Assembly: GCF_001942495.1 (NCBI RefSeq)
Contig: NZ_MKZS01000001.1
Span: 2,962,617 to 3,026,616, forward strand
Length of the DNA stretch: 64,000 nt
Direction: 5' to 3'
Origin: Moorena bouillonii PNG
Lineage (GTDB): Bacteria > Cyanobacteriota > Cyanobacteriia > Cyanobacteriales > Coleofasciculaceae
Shown piece by piece: positions 1-10,011 of this stretch. The notes under the pieces were generated by a model. The model was not told the DNA's origin. It searched no databases and saw only the letters and a list, made by a program, of their open reading frames with translations. The position numbers and the translations under genes were made by a program. The stretch's first letter is position 1. Every line of letters starts with the position of its first letter.

Positions 1-2
1 CG

Positions 3-863
3 GCCTTTGCTTCTGGACAGCCCTCACCCTTGCCACCACTGGCCATGACATTTACCGACTATGCCCAGTGGTATCAGCAATGGCTGCAGGCAGGGACCTT
101 GGACAAGTGCCTCAACTACTGGCGAAAAACCCTGGCGGGAGCGGAACTTTTGGAGTTACCGACCGATCGGCCCCTTCCAGCCAACCCCACATTTCGCCAA
201 GGCTCCGAACCGTTAAAGATTAGTGCCGACTTGAAGAGTAGCTTGGAAAACATCAGTAAGAAAGCCGGGGTAGTTTTATACGTTACTTTATTGTCAGCCT
301 ACGGAGTAGTTCTTGGCAGTGTTGCTAACCAAGAAGACTTTGCCATTGATTCCATCTTCGTCAATCGCCTGAGGAAAGAAGCTCAATCCTTAATTGGTCC
401 TTTTGGCAATATCCTACCCCTGCGTTTGGATTTAAAAGGCGATCCTACTTTTGCCGAATTACTTGATCGCATACAGCAAACTGTCCGTAATGGTTACGCC
501 CACAATAGTTTGCCTTTTCTTCAACTGGTGGATATCTGGAAAGCCCAAGGCAAGCAATTCAAATATCCTACCTCCGTAGGTTTCAATGTGATTAATGCAA
601 CCAACTCCGAACAACTGGAACTACCTGAAATGGAAGTCTCATTTATCGGGATGAAAAAGAAAGCTGTAGTCAGAAACCTACATTTGCGGATGTTGGCTAA
701 AGACGGAGGTTATAGCGCTGACTTCAGGTACATTACCGATATCTTGGACGGCACGACAGTTGCTCGCATCGCCAGAAAATACCACTTTCTTCTGGAAAGT
801 GTAGTAAAGGAGCCCCAAAAGCCCCTTTCTCAATTACGAGTAATGCTTGATCGAGTGGAGTAA
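3..863 (+). CDS. Non-ribosomal peptide synthetase, C-terminal part of a condensation domain (5' end outside window)
   Basis: The reading frame is open from the first bases of the window, so this is the 3' end of a longer gene. A TTG at 30 could serve as a start, but condensation-type sequence (the SPLPPL stretch) already precedes it. Seen: a YAQWYQQWL segment, then GPFGNILPLRL (like the V-G-x-F-x-N-x-L-P-x-R motif) and HNSLPF (like the late HQDxPF motif). These are the later core motifs of condensation domains, which form the peptide bond in NRPS lines; the HHxxxDG active site would lie upstream. The protein ends with the condensation domain, with no adenylation or carrier domain after it, so it is a terminal or stand-alone C domain. 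The stop at 861-863 directly abuts the convergent flippase gene with no spacer. Confidence 0.85.
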   Translation, partial: AFASGQPSPLPPLAMTFTDYAQWYQQWLQAGTLDKCLNYWRKTLAGAELLELPTDRPLPANPTFRQGSEPLKISADLKSSLENISKKAGVVLYVTLLSAYGVVLGSVANQEDFAIDSIFVNRLRKEAQSLIGPFGNILPLRLDLKGDPTFAELLDRIQQTVRNGYAHNSLPFLQLVDIWKAQGKQFKYPTSVGFNVINATNSEQLELPEMEVSFIGMKKKAVVRNLHLRMLAKDGGYSADFRYITDILDGTTVARIARKYHFLLESVVKEPQKPLSQLRVMLDRVE

Positions 864-2216
864 CTAGATTCCCTCCGATTTTGAACCCCGTTGAAAAAGT
901 CCCCTGAAAACTAGGGGACTTACTCCTACATATTTCACCACTAAAAAACTGAGCCAAATATTCCACAGCGCTTTAGAGAAAGCTGTAGCTATAGCTGCCC
1001 CTACTCCACCGATGAGGGGAATAGCGATCGCATTTAACACGATATTGAGAATAGTCGCATAAATAAAAACGGGTAAAGATTTATTTTGATGACCCGTCAT
1101 CACCATCAAATAGCCTACAGAACCACATAAAGCACTTACTAAATTGCCTAAAACCAAAATTTTGAGTTGCAAACTCGCTGCGATAAATTCTGAGCCAAAT
1201 ATTCCTAAAATGGGTTGACTGAAGACCGTGAGCAATAAGGAAATAGCCATAGAAGGCCAGAAAATCCACAGGGCAACTGCGGAAACCACCTTTTGCAGAC
1301 CCTCGATATTGTTTTTAGCGTAAAGGGCTGCGAAACTGGAAGCGGCGACTATATTGATAATGCTCAGCACAACACTAACCCATTGAGCCGTATTCACGGC
1401 CGCACCGTACATCCCTGCTTCCTTTGCTCCCAATATTGAGCCAACCATAATCGTGTCGATTTTACCAAGAATTTTCAAAAAACTCTGCTGTAATAACAAA
1501 ATGAAAGCGACACCCAACCACTCTCGAATGGCATAGACCGGCTTGCTGGGTTCAAATTCTTCATTTAACTTAAACAATAACAATCCAAACTGGAATAACA
1601 GGGCAGCTAGGAAGGCGATTTCAGCGATCGCGATCGTAGAAATTCCGGTGAGGTCATGACTTGTCTGTATGAACAGAAATGCGCCACAGACTACCAAAAC
1701 CGGCCAAATTATTTGTGATGGCGCGTAGGCTAAAGTAACATCCTTGGCAGCTCTGGAAGTTTCCAATTGCAAATTTACCAAGGCTTGTAGTGGTATCAGA
1801 CCGATACCTATTAATAAAGGAGTGGCATAAGCAAAGGGGTGGTAATAATTCAGCAGTAAAATTACACCAGCAGCTAGCAAGCTAAGCAAAAGACTAGCGA
1901 GAATAGTAATCAACCAGCTACTGCGCACGATACCTCGCAACAGTCCCCATTCTTCTTTCACCTGGTACTGGGAGACAAAGCGCAAAACGGTATGGGGTAA
2001 ACCCAATCCTGCGGGAATTGCTAAGAGGATAGACCAAGCAATCACATATTCATAAATGCCATACTCAGTGGTACCCATCCATCGAGCCAGGAAAACCTGC
2101 ACTACATAAGTCAGAAGAATACCTGCAAATTTTATGATCAGAGCTATTCCAGCTTCTTTAGCCAGAATACCTAAGTTAAGATTTTCGTCGGTAGTGGAAG
2201 ATACGGTTTGAGTCAT
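864..2216 (-). CDS. Oligosaccharide/polysaccharide flippase family membrane protein (MATE/MurJ-like fold)
   Basis: A protein of about 450 residues made almost entirely of hydrophobic segments with short charged loops, including YGIYEYVIAWSILLAIPAGLGLP near the N-terminus, a hallmark of Wzx-like flippases, and a C-terminal polysaccharide-synthesis-type half. Such proteins move lipid-linked sugars, or sometimes lipopeptide precursors, across the inner membrane. I chose the ATG at 2216 over an in-frame TTG at 2234 because family members begin with a short polar tail. It converges with the NRPS fragment without a gap; export of an NRPS product is possible from context but not shown. The exact substrate cannot be read from sequence. 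Confidence 0.8.
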   Translation of the reverse strand: MTQTVSSTTDENLNLGILAKEAGIALIIKFAGILLTYVVQVFLARWMGTTEYGIYEYVIAWSILLAIPAGLGLPHTVLRFVSQYQVKEEWGLLRGIVRSSWLITILASLLLSLLAAGVILLLNYYHPFAYATPLLIGIGLIPLQALVNLQLETSRAAKDVTLAYAPSQIIWPVLVVCGAFLFIQTSHDLTGISTIAIAEIAFLAALLFQFGLLLFKLNEEFEPSKPVYAIREWLGVAFILLLQQSFLKILGKIDTIMVGSILGAKEAGMYGAAVNTAQWVSVVLSIINIVAASSFAALYAKNNIEGLQKVVSAVALWIFWPSMAISLLLTVFSQPILGIFGSEFIAASLQLKILVLGNLVSALCGSVGYLMVMTGHQNKSLPVFIYATILNIVLNAIAIPLIGGVGAAIATAFSKALWNIWLSFLVVKYVGVSPLVFRGLFQRGSKSEGI

Positions 2217-2644
2217 AAATTTTATTGAAATCAAAGAAACGGGGTGAAAACCAAGCTACAAGCCTGATGGATTGCCAAAACACAAGACAGTTATATAGCA
2301 TTTGTAGTTGAAATGTAAACCTGTATCGTCTTTTTTGATGGGACAATAACACTGAGGATCTCTTTCCCCTCTTGCATCCATGCTTTTTTCGGTAATTCGT
2401 ATGTTTACAACCCAGATACAAAAGCTTTAAGCTAATGGGCTACGCCCATTAGCTGATGACTGAATGCTTAGGATAAAAGTGACAAGATAATGGGCATATT
2501 GTCAAGTTTATATCTTAATTTATGATCAGACAAAATTTGGCAGCCTTTTTAAGCTGAGATAACCCACTCTACAAGCTCAGCAATCGAACTAATCAAAGGA
2601 TATTTCTCCTTTAATGACAACACAATCATGAAGGCATAAATTAT
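2217..2644. other. Intergenic stretch upstream of the flippase, with a perfect hairpin
   Basis: No gene is supported here. The clearest structure is a perfect 11-bp inverted repeat at 2430-2454 (AGCTAATGGGC, loop TAC, GCCCATTAGCT). It has no T-run, so it looks more like a palindromic repeat than a Rho-independent terminator. Confidence 0.5.
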
Positions 2645-2797
2645 TTATTGGTAATAAATAAATAACTTTTTATTCGCCTTGGCTTCAAAATATTCTATTA
2701 CATCAATCCTCAAAAGCAAAGTTACTTGTTGCTTCAATTTATTGGGATAAGGATTGGGGCGGCTTTTCATATTTCCAAGGTCATATTCTGGTTTCAT
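2645..2797 (-). pseudogene. BrnA-type antitoxin, truncated
   Basis: The 50-residue product starts with MKPEYDLGNMKSRPNPYP and continues KLKQQVTLLLRIDVIEYFE, the N-terminal half of BrnA/CopG-like antitoxins that partner BrnT RNases. After YFEAKANKK the sequence turns into low-complexity KLFIYYQ and stops, so the C-terminal part of the family (usually 80-100 residues) is missing. The ATG at 2797 is chosen because it lies just after the stop of the brnT relic, the normal BrnT-BrnA order; the frame itself runs back to 2827. Probably a non-functional toxin-antitoxin relic. Confidence 0.6.
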
Positions 2798-2801
2798 GGT
2801 T

Positions 2802-3011
2802 TTATCCTCGATAGTGTTTACTTTCATTTTTGGTGGCTTTGCGGGCTGAAATGATTCTGATTACTAATTCCTCCTATCGGTAACAATGAATAATCAGTAA
2901 GATTCGCATTTTCGAGCTTATGCCTAGGAGTAAAAATCGGTCTTCTATCTCAGAATGATCTTCGTCCCAAAACTGGATTGCCTTCTCATCATAGAACACC
3001 TTAAATATCAA
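2802..3011 (-). pseudogene. BrnT-type RNase toxin relic with an internal stop
   Basis: Translation of the minus strand gives VFYDEKAIQFWDEDHSE, then IEDRFLLLGISSKMRILLII, HCYR, a TAG stop, and then EELVIRIISARKATKNES ending KHYRG and TAA. This matches the core and C-terminus of BrnT, including the ISARKAT motif. The N-terminus is missing: a TGA lies in frame just upstream of ATATTTAAG. The toxin is therefore broken by one in-frame stop and a 5' truncation. It overlaps the extended brnA frame, as BrnT-BrnA pairs do. Too broken for automatic gene calling. Confidence 0.65.
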
Positions 3012-3245
3012 TCATTACTGCTAGTGAAATCACTGCTGTCACTACTGCTATAGCAGTGGAAGCAAAGCTTAAGACATCTTTTGCTCCCTGCTCCCTGCTC
3101 CCTGCTCCCTTTCAAGCAAAAGACTATGCCCATTACCATGCTTCCCTTGCTATTTAATCACTACTGCTGGAGCTGGTGCTATAGTCACTACTACTTTCAC
3201 AACAGGTATTATTAGAGTTATTAAATCTCTCAATACCCCACGTAA
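3012..3245. repeat. Intergenic stretch with CCCTGCT heptamer array
   Basis: About four CCCTGCT units lie at 3082-3110, one of many heptamer arrays in the window. The remainder (repeated CACTACTGCT-like phrases) shows no coding signal. Any promoter of the following lipoprotein gene would lie here, but I see no clear -35/-10 pair. Confidence 0.6.
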
Positions 3246-4106
3246 ATGAGAATTAATATGAGAAGGTTTCTAGCACTAGCACTTACAAGCCTCGTAATTG
3301 CTGCCTGCACTAGCTCGCTGGTTCCATCCGAAAGTATCACTCCGAAATCAGCAGCCGAACCAAGCCCCAAGGTTGTCTTGAGGTCCGAAGTCAAGTGGGA
3401 GCAACTCAACCCCGCTCGCGGTGACAAGAGCCCGCAGGCTGGTACTCTTTGGGGCGATCGTACTGGCCCTGGAGCAGCAGGCTTTCTTCTTAAGCCAGCA
3501 GACGGCTTCAAGTCACCACCTCATATTCACAATATCGCCTACCGAGGAGTGGTCATTAGTGGCCTCATTCACAACGGTCATCCTAATGCGGAGGAAATTT
3601 ATATGCCTGCGAGTTCTTTCTGGACCCAGCCAGCTGGAGGTGTGCATATTACCGCTGCCAAGGGTAATAACAGCCTGGCGTACATAGAGGTTGAGGATGC
3701 ATTTGGAGTCCTTCCTGCACAGAAGGCGTTTCATAGCGAAGACAAGCCGATCAACGTGGACGCATCGAACATCGTTTGGATCGATCAGCCCGGAATGCCA
3801 GCCTCTGCCAATGGAGCAAAGGTAGCCTTTCTTTGGGGCAACCCGCAGGACGATCAGTTGAACGGGACCCTTGTCAAGCTACCGGCTAAATTTACTGGAA
3901 AGATACGTAGCCACGGCTCAACCTTCCGCGCTGTAGTAATCCAGGGTCAACCACAGTACCAAGTGCCGAGTGAGACCGAGGTCAAGACCTTGGTGCCGGG
4001 CAGTTATTTCAGCTCGAAGGGAGAGTCGGAGCATCAGGTCTCGTCTAAAACGGGAGAGGAGAGCATCATCTATGTACGTACGGATGGCAAGTTCGAGGTA
4101 ATTTAG
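3246..4106 (+). CDS. DUF4437 cupin-fold lipoprotein
   Basis: The 286-residue protein begins [17 protein letters not shown], a lipoprotein signal with the lipobox ending at the Cys near residue 21. An alternative ATG lies at 3258 inside the MRIN-MRRF start. The mature part has two cupin-like repeats: [19 protein letters not shown] with a metal-binding-like HIH, and a second half with [17 protein letters not shown]. This fits the DUF4437/ChrR-like cupin family, a periplasmic or outer-membrane-anchored protein of unknown substrate. The gene is less AT-rich than its surroundings and has no operon partners, which hints at transfer from a proteobacterium (inference). Confidence 0.75.
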   Translation: MRINMRRFLALALTSLVIAACTSSLVPSESITPKSAAEPSPKVVLRSEVKWEQLNPARGDKSPQAGTLWGDRTGPGAAGFLLKPADGFKSPPHIHNIAYRGVVISGLIHNGHPNAEEIYMPASSFWTQPAGGVHITAAKGNNSLAYIEVEDAFGVLPAQKAFHSEDKPINVDASNIVWIDQPGMPASANGAKVAFLWGNPQDDQLNGTLVKLPAKFTGKIRSHGSTFRAVVIQGQPQYQVPSETEVKTLVPGSYFSSKGESEHQVSSKTGEESIIYVRTDGKFEVI

Positions 4107-4171
4107 GGTGGGCAGTGGTTGATACAAATTCACCAAGCTGGACAAACACCTTGATAAACACTGCCCACCCT
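4105..4171. repeat. Long inverted repeat at the 3' end of the cupin gene
   Basis: Arms of 13 bp (AGGGTGGGCAGTG and CACTGCCCACCCT) enclose about 41 bases. The left arm includes the last bases of the TAG stop codon of the upstream gene. It may end transcription as a hairpin or be a palindromic element; no T-run follows. A C-rich CCCCCCTAGCCCCCC stretch lies near 4241-4266. Confidence 0.6.
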
Positions 4172-4295
4172 AAGATTAATAACAATGATGCAAGATTCCA
4201 GCTTTTATTAACTGAAATCTTGCTAGCTCAACTGAATTTTGCCCCCCTAGCCCCCCAACTTTGGGGGAAGAGTCAATTCTCAAAAACCTAACTAA

Positions 4296-7200
4296 TCAAG
4301 CAGTAAAATATCTAGCGATGGGGTGGTAAGTTACAATTGCTGTCGTAGATTGCTCTGGATACAATTGCTCACTCTCATCCATGTATAGCTTAATGCGATC
4401 GCATTCCAACAAATCCAACTGCTTGTACTGATCCTGGAGATTTGGACAAGCGGGATAGCCAAAACTATACCGTGAACCTTGATAGCGCTGAGCCAACACA
4501 TCCCGAATGCTATCGGGTTCTCGATCTGCGAACCCTAACTCCCGACGAATCCGAGCATGACTCCATTCTGCCAAGGCTTCAGCCATTTGTACCGCCAATC
4601 CGTGGTAATACAAATAATCGGTATATTGATCACCATCAAATAATTTCTTAGCGTACTCTGTGGCAATATCACCTACAGTTACCGCCTGCATTGGGAACAC
4701 ATCGAATTGACCTGCTTCTGCCAACTCCTTCGGTAAAAAGAAATCCGCTATACACAAACGCTTACCAGACCGTTGCCGAGGAAACTCAAATCGTGCCACC
4801 TCTTGCAATTCCTTCGAGTCTTTAGCGCCTTCGGAATTCATCCCTTGGGCATCATAAATTATCAAGGAATTCCCCTCAGCTAAACAGGGAAAATATCCAT
4901 ACACCACCTGGGGATGTAACAAGTTCTCAGCAAGAGTTTTTTCCTTCCATTTCGCCAGAATTGGGTCAACCTTTTCCTTCAAAAACTGATTATACTCTTC
5001 CCTCGACTGGTCCTTTGGCTTCCGAAACTGCCATTGTCCAGCAATCAACGCCTGCAAATCCAGATACCAAAAGACTTCCTCGAAGGAAATATCTTCTGGC
5101 TGGAGTATCTTGGTTCCCCAGAATGGCGGTGTTGGACGCTCAATATCCAAGGTTACCCCTTCCGAACGATTAGTATCTGGAGGAGTTGCCGGTTGTTCGC
5201 GTAGCGTGGCCGAAAGGCCAAGGTTGTCTGAAGAACCTTCAACTTTCAACTTGTCAACTTTCAACTCGGAAGACCCTTCAACCGCTACACCATTCTCTAC
5301 CTCATCGATAAACCCTTTGATATCATCCCAGTTACCAGCTGATTTTGCTGGCATTAACTTATCCATGAAATGGAGGTCAGAAAAGGCATCTTTACCATAA
5401 ACCACCTGACCGTTGTAGGTATTCTGGCAGTCCTTATGGACAAACTTTGGTGTTAGGGCAGCACCCCCTAGAATAACTGGTACCGTAATTCCCCGCTCAT
5501 TAAAGGTTGCCAGATTATCCTTCATAAAAGCGGTAGACTTCACCAGTAGCCCACTCATGGCAATACAGTCAGCATTGTGCTTTTCATAAGCATCAATAAT
5601 ATTTTCCACTGGCTGTTTAATCCCCAAGTTAATCACCTCGTAGCCATTGTTGGACAAGATGATATCTACTAAATTCTTGCCAATATCGTGAACATCTCCT
5701 TTCACCGTAGCAATTACAAAGGTACCTTTAGCATTCTTCCCTGCTTCAGATTTTTCCATATATGGCTCTAAATAAGCCACTGCTGCCTTCATGGTTTGAG
5801 CGGATTGTAATACAAATGGCAGCTGCATTTGCCCAGAACCAAATAGTTCTCCTACCACTTTCATACCGTCCAGCAAAAAGGTATTGATAATCTCCAGGGG
5901 AGGATATTTTTCTCGGGCTTTCTCCAGTTGTTCTTCTAAACCAATCCGTTCCCCATCAATAATATGACGCTTGAGCCGCTCTTCTACCGATAGGTTTTCA
6001 TCCTGGGAGCGATCGCGTTTTGTAGTTTTGCCTTCAAACAGGGTAGTCAGCTCAGCCAAGGGGTCATAGGTACACACATCCCCATCAAACTCTCGCTGAT
6101 CATAAATCAGTTTTCGACAAACCTCTTGATGCTCTGGCTCAATCTTGGCTAAGGGTAAAATCTTACTAGCACTAACAATGGCTGCATCCATCCCCACTTG
6201 CATTGCTTCGTGCAAGAACATGGAATTAAGCACAATTCGTGCTGCTGGGTTTAGTCCGAAGGAAATATTAGAAACCCCAAGCATAACATGACACCCAGGC
6301 AATTCTTCCCGAATCCGACGAATGGATTCGATTGTAGCTTTGCCGTTTTCCCGGTCTTCCTCAATCCCTGTGGAAATTGGTAACGCTAGCGTATCAAAGA
6401 AGAGTTCATGAGCTGGGATACCATATGCGATCGCATCATTATAAGCACGTTTAGCAATTTCAAACTTCTTATCCGCTGTCCGTGCCATACCATCTTCATC
6501 GATAGTACCAATTACCACTCCCGCGCCATAGATTTTAGCTAACTCCAGTACCTTATAGAACCTAGGTTCCCCATCTTCGTAGTTAGTGGAGTTCAGGATA
6601 CACTTACCCCCAACCACCTTTAAGCCAGCCTCCATCTTTTCCCATTCCGTAGAGTCCAGCATCAGGGGTAAGGTAGAATTTTTTACTAAACGGGAGGCCA
6701 ATTCGTTCATATCCCGCACTCCATCCCGTCCCACATAGTCCACGTTAACATCTAGGACGTTAGCCCCTTCCCTAATTTGGGATTTAGCCAAAGATACCAA
6801 TCCATCCCAATCTTCTGCGTTGAGCATGGTGCGGCACTTTTTAGAACCACTAGCATTGAGCCGTTCACCAACAATTAGGAAAGAATTATCTTGGTGATAA
6901 GGCTGGGAACTGTAAATCGATGCTGCTGACGGTTCATACTTAGGATGCCGTTCCTTCGGGGTCAGGGTTTTGGCAACCTCCGCTAACTGTTCAATATGAG
7001 CTGGCCTAGTACCGCAACAGCCACCAATAACTTGTACTCCCAAATCCTCTACAAAATGCATCAGTGCCATCCGCAGTTCCATGGGAGTAAGCCTGTAGTG
7101 AGCGTGCCCTCCGACATTTTCCGGTAATCCAGCATTAGGGATACAAGAAACCACAAATGGGGAACATTCAGACAAGTATTTGATATGTTCCTTCATTTGC

Positions 7201-7898
7201 TCTGGCCCAGTTGCACAGTTAAGACCAAGGATATCAATCGGGTAAGGCTCTAGAATCGTTAGCGCCGCATTAATTTCTGACCCTACCAGCATAGTACCCA
7301 TCACTTCCATAGTGATCGATACCATCAGTGGCAGTCTTGCCCCTTTTTTTTCAAATACCTCTTCTACGGCATTCAGCGCTGCCTTAATTTGCAGCACATC
7401 CTGACAGGTTTCCACAATCAGCAAATCAGAACCGCCATCATACAACCCTAAGGCTTGTTCCACATAGGCGTTCTTCAAGGTATCAAAATCAATATGTCCC
7501 AGGGTAGGGAGTTTAGTACCAGGACCCATGGCCCCGGCCACAAACCTAGGTTTTTCTGGAGTAGAGTATTCCGCTGCCATCCGTTTCCCTAGTTCCGCAG
7601 CTGCTTTATTTAGGTAATAGGCTTGGTCAGCTAGATCATATTCTGCCAGTACAATCGAAGTACCCCCAAAGGTATCCGTTTCAATCACATCTGCTCCCAC
7701 CTCCAGGAAGCCCCGATGGACCTTTTCCACTGCTTCTGGTTTAGTATGGACAAGGTACTCATTACATCCCTCGTACTCAGGTCCACCAAAGTCTTCAGCG
7801 GTAAGGTTTTGGGTTTGGAGAGAGGTTCCAGTTGCCCCATCAAATACGATAACCGGGCGCTTTGGGCTATGGAGGTGATTGAGGAAAGGGCTATTCAT
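4296..7898 (-). CDS. metH: Cobalamin-dependent methionine synthase
   Basis: It transfers a methyl group from 5-methyltetrahydrofolate to homocysteine through methylcobalamin in the cytoplasm. At 1200 residues it has the usual four modules. The homocysteine module is about 1-320, with zinc ligands in LNCATGP (near 227) and GGCCGT (near 293). The pterin module is about 340-620. The B12 cap and B12 domain follow, with DVHDIGKNL carrying the His ligand near 736. The AdoMet reactivation domain runs from about 925, with [11 protein letters not shown] near 1147. The linker at about 863-916 is odd: it is low in complexity and encoded partly by repeat DNA (TTCAACTT runs and a GTAGCGTGGCC palindrome at 5195-5222, translated as [10 protein letters not shown]). 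It is a single gene with no cobalamin or SAM riboswitch that I can recognise upstream. Confidence 0.97.
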   Translation of the reverse strand: MNSPFLNHLHSPKRPVIVFDGATGTSLQTQNLTAEDFGGPEYEGCNEYLVHTKPEAVEKVHRGFLEVGADVIETDTFGGTSIVLAEYDLADQAYYLNKAAAELGKRMAAEYSTPEKPRFVAGAMGPGTKLPTLGHIDFDTLKNAYVEQALGLYDGGSDLLIVETCQDVLQIKAALNAVEEVFEKKGARLPLMVSITMEVMGTMLVGSEINAALTILEPYPIDILGLNCATGPEQMKEHIKYLSECSPFVVSCIPNAGLPENVGGHAHYRLTPMELRMALMHFVEDLGVQVIGGCCGTRPAHIEQLAEVAKTLTPKERHPKYEPSAASIYSSQPYHQDNSFLIVGERLNASGSKKCRTMLNAEDWDGLVSLAKSQIREGANVLDVNVDYVGRDGVRDMNELASRLVKNSTLPLMLDSTEWEKMEAGLKVVGGKCILNSTNYEDGEPRFYKVLELAKIYGAGVVIGTIDEDGMARTADKKFEIAKRAYNDAIAYGIPAHELFFDTLALPISTGIEEDRENGKATIESIRRIREELPGCHVMLGVSNISFGLNPAARIVLNSMFLHEAMQVGMDAAIVSASKILPLAKIEPEHQEVCRKLIYDQREFDGDVCTYDPLAELTTLFEGKTTKRDRSQDENLSVEERLKRHIIDGERIGLEEQLEKAREKYPPLEIINTFLLDGMKVVGELFGSGQMQLPFVLQSAQTMKAAVAYLEPYMEKSEAGKNAKGTFVIATVKGDVHDIGKNLVDIILSNNGYEVINLGIKQPVENIIDAYEKHNADCIAMSGLLVKSTAFMKDNLATFNERGITVPVILGGAALTPKFVHKDCQNTYNGQVVYGKDAFSDLHFMDKLMPAKSAGNWDDIKGFIDEVENGVAVEGSSELKVDKLKVEGSSDNLGLSATLREQPATPPDTNRSEGVTLDIERPTPPFWGTKILQPEDISFEEVFWYLDLQALIAGQWQFRKPKDQSREEYNQFLKEKVDPILAKWKEKTLAENLLHPQVVYGYFPCLAEGNSLIIYDAQGMNSEGAKDSKELQEVARFEFPRQRSGKRLCIADFFLPKELAEAGQFDVFPMQAVTVGDIATEYAKKLFDGDQYTDYLYYHGLAVQMAEALAEWSHARIRRELGFADREPDSIRDVLAQRYQGSRYSFGYPACPNLQDQYKQLDLLECDRIKLYMDESEQLYPEQSTTAIVTYHPIARYFTA
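5195..5222. repeat. GTAGCGTGGCC palindromic repeat inside metH
   Basis: TTCGCGTAGCGTGGCC, GAAA, GGCCAAGG: the same palindromic unit occurs in intergenic DNA at about 8694, 28548, 29730, 31511, 32842, 38366 and 43160. Here it sits in frame in the linker before the AdoMet domain of metH, next to CTTTCAAC-type tandem repeats at 5239-5268. Confidence 0.8.
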
Positions 7899-9032
7899 AG
7901 ATTCAGTTGCTATTTGTTGACCGTTGACAGTTTACGGAATTGGCTTCATTTATGTCGGCTCTTATAATTAGTTTATCAAAAATCACCCAAATTATTTTAT
8001 TTTATTTTTGGTATAATTTAAAGATTAGGCAAAATTAGGGGGGTAAAAAACTCAATAATTAATTGTTTATTTTGAAATTTTAAACATAAACTTTCAAGGT
8101 TTTATTTAAATTCATTAAAAGGGTAAAACCAACAGTAATTTTCCAACTAAATTCTAAACAAAAAGTAGTATAATTTAAAGATTAGGCAACGTTAATTTTA
8201 CTAGTTGTGTAAATCCATTAAACCAAATTAATAGCGTTGATCATACTTATAGTGAACAGAACCAGCACGCAATTTATCAGTTTACGTCGGCACGGATCTC
8301 TTAGAAAATCCCTTGGGATGGTGAGTCCCTACGGTGCAGAAAAAGTTAGGCAGTGCAGGGATTAAAAACACCGGCTTACTTTGGGTAGCCAATTGTGTCC
8401 AATTCCAGAAACTGCTGAAAGACAATCTCCTCTAAAAAATGCTATAATATAGAGTTACTATGTGATGGGAAAGACCATGCAAGTTAAAGACTTGACTATT
8501 GAAGAGTTTAAGCTGCTCATCCTGAAGCTGCTTTTGCCCAGTGGGTTGCTATGGCCTGCAAATTAATATTGGTCGGGCAATTACGACTATTTCATGATTC
8601 CCCTCGAGAAGAGAGTGTGGGGAGATGGGGACCCACCCCTAACCCCTCCCAGGAGGGGAATGGGGAGATGGGGAGATGAGGAGATTTTTATTGCATTCGC
8701 GTAGCGTGGCCTTAGGCCAATCCTGTTCATCTCACCATGGGATCGCCTCAAGGTCAAAATGCGAACGCGCCCCGCGTGACCTTAGGTCAATCGCATTCAT
8801 CCCATCCTATGATGCCCTCAACTTTTTCCTGTTCCCTATTCTCTTGTTTAGATCTCAACTAAAAATGCTATAGCTATTTCAGCTTCCTGTCTTTTGTTGC
8901 CATAAAAGACAGGAAGCTAATTTTTTGATTACCAATAATAACTCGAATTAAGTAAGCCTTCAGCTGAAGGCTGATAGCTGATAGTTTACATTATAAACCA
9001 AATATAGCAATTCTCTATGCCATGAGGTACAA
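7899..9032. other. Long intergenic region upstream of metH with scattered repeats
   Basis: No intact gene is seen. Contents: a 22-bp direct repeat (GTATAATTTAAAGATTAGGC plus AA) at 8011-8032 and 8167-8188, and a GC-richer patch at about 8285-8400 that could fold but matches no RNA family I recognise. At 8477-8566 a short reading frame, MQVKDLTIEEFKLLI, resembles the start of small cyanobacterial antitoxin-like proteins but stops after 29 residues. Two palindromic repeat copies lie at 8694-8722 and 8761-8796. The metH promoter should be just upstream of 7898, where the DNA is very AT-rich. Confidence 0.5.
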
Positions 9033-9148
9033 AGGGATCCCCCGTTGGTCCCTATTATCAAGGGGGACTTTGACCTCATAAATCCTAGAAAGGGATCCCC
9101 CGTTGGTCCCCCTTATCAAGGGGGACTTTGACCTCATAAATCCTAGAA
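9033..9148. repeat. 58-bp tandem direct duplication
   Basis: Two near-identical 58-bp units (9033-9090 and 9091-9148), each starting AAGGGATCCCCCGTTGGTCC and ending CATAAATCCTAGA. They differ at a few positions (CCCTATTATC versus CCCCCTTATC). Each unit contains a GGGATCCCCC...AAGGGGGACTT imperfect inverted repeat. Confidence 0.85.
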
Positions 9149-9360
9149 ACGCTACAACCCAAAAGCTGATGATAACAACACCAGAAAATTATCAGCTTTG
9201 TTTTAATACTATTACCTCTTACTTTTTGCCATAATCTCCACACTTTCCACATTCTACTATTGGCCATATTTCGTAATAAAAAAAAAATCCCAAACCCCTT
9301 GACATTTTAATTAATTTATTAAGATATTAATAATGTAACCACTTAAGAGGAAAGATTCTC

Positions 9361-9576
9361 ATGACTGAAAACATTCCCCCCACCCCAGACAACCAAGGTC
9401 GCAAACCTAAGAAATTCAAGCTCTTGTTGATCGGTACTCCTAAACAGGTTCGCGATACAATTAATGCCCTGTATTCCCTTAAGTATGCATATCCCTACGA
9501 GTGGAGCACTCCCGAGCCCACCGAAAAGCCTGGTGAGGTGATGACCACTTTGGTGCGATATTTTTACCTAGACTAG
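9361..9576 (+). CDS. Small conserved cyanobacterial protein of unknown function
   Basis: A 71-residue soluble protein with a Pro-rich N-terminus (residues 1-16, with GRKPKKFK) followed by a compact segment LLLIGTPKQVRDTINALYSL and a C-terminal MTTLVRYFYLD. It starts with ATG preceded by AAGAGGAAAG, a good ribosome-binding site, and is followed by hairpins, so it looks like an intact monocistronic gene. I recall similar short proteins in filamentous cyanobacteria but know no function for them. Confidence 0.7.
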   Translation: MTENIPPTPDNQGRKPKKFKLLLIGTPKQVRDTINALYSLKYAYPYEWSTPEPTEKPGEVMTTLVRYFYLD

Positions 9577-9587
9577 GATAGGAATTT

Positions 9588-9613
9588 GCCAGGGCTTTTA
9601 GGCCCTGGCCACC
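9588..9613. other. Hairpin just after the small gene
   Basis: GCCAGGGC, TTTTAG, GCCCTGGC: a perfect 8-bp stem a few bases after the stop at 9576. No T-run follows, so at most a weak terminator. Confidence 0.45.
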
Positions 9614-9760
9614 ATCAAGATTGAAAGTTGTTTTCTGAAGCGGGATGAAGTAGTATGGAATAGGATAAGTCAGAGGTTAGAATGTGGTTGCTTTCGAGCA
9701 ATTGCTGACTAACTCTGGAGGAATGTTTTTAGTCATTAGAATTGATTTCATTGAGTTGAC

Positions 9761-9841
9761 CTATTGTGTACTCGTTTTTGTGTACACAATAGAATTCGGT
9801 CAAGACTTGGGGTTAACCAGAACTTGACCGAGTTTTTTTTT
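9761..9841 (+). terminator. Inverted repeat plus Rho-independent terminator
   Basis: Two structures in series: an 11-bp perfect inverted repeat (CTATTGTGTAC at 9761-9771, GTACACAATAG at 9782-9792), then TCGGTCAAG at 9796-9804 pairing with CTTGACCGA at 9823-9831 and followed by a run of nine T (9833-9841). The second is a textbook intrinsic terminator on the plus strand. It lies about 220 bases after the 71-residue gene, so either a long 3' UTR or a small RNA may end here. Confidence 0.7.
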
Positions 9842-10011
9842 GCTATATATTTAAGCATTCAGTTATCAGCTGTCAGCTGTCAGCTATCAGCTATAAGCAT
9901 ACGGCGGTTTGCATAACTATCAGGTACACAGGATTGTTTTCCCTCTTCCCTCTTCCCTGCTCCCTGCTCCCTGTTCCCTGTTCCCTGTTCCCTGTTCCCT
10001 TTGCTATATGC
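9842..10011. repeat. Heptamer repeat arrays (AGCTGTC and CCCTGTT types)
   Basis: TCAGCTGTCAGCTATCAGC-type units lie near 9862-9895, and CCCTCTT/CCCTGCT/CCCTGTT units at about 9941-10000. No coding signal. Confidence 0.75.

Noticed and set aside
2176..2421. 81-codon minus-strand frame over the flippase start
   Set aside because: Overlaps the clear start of the flippase gene and is rich in Cys/Arg/Lys without a pattern.
8285..8400. Cobalamin or SAM riboswitch upstream of metH
   Set aside because: Neither the B12-box nor the S-box core sequences are present; the folded-looking patch is only noted as unexplained.
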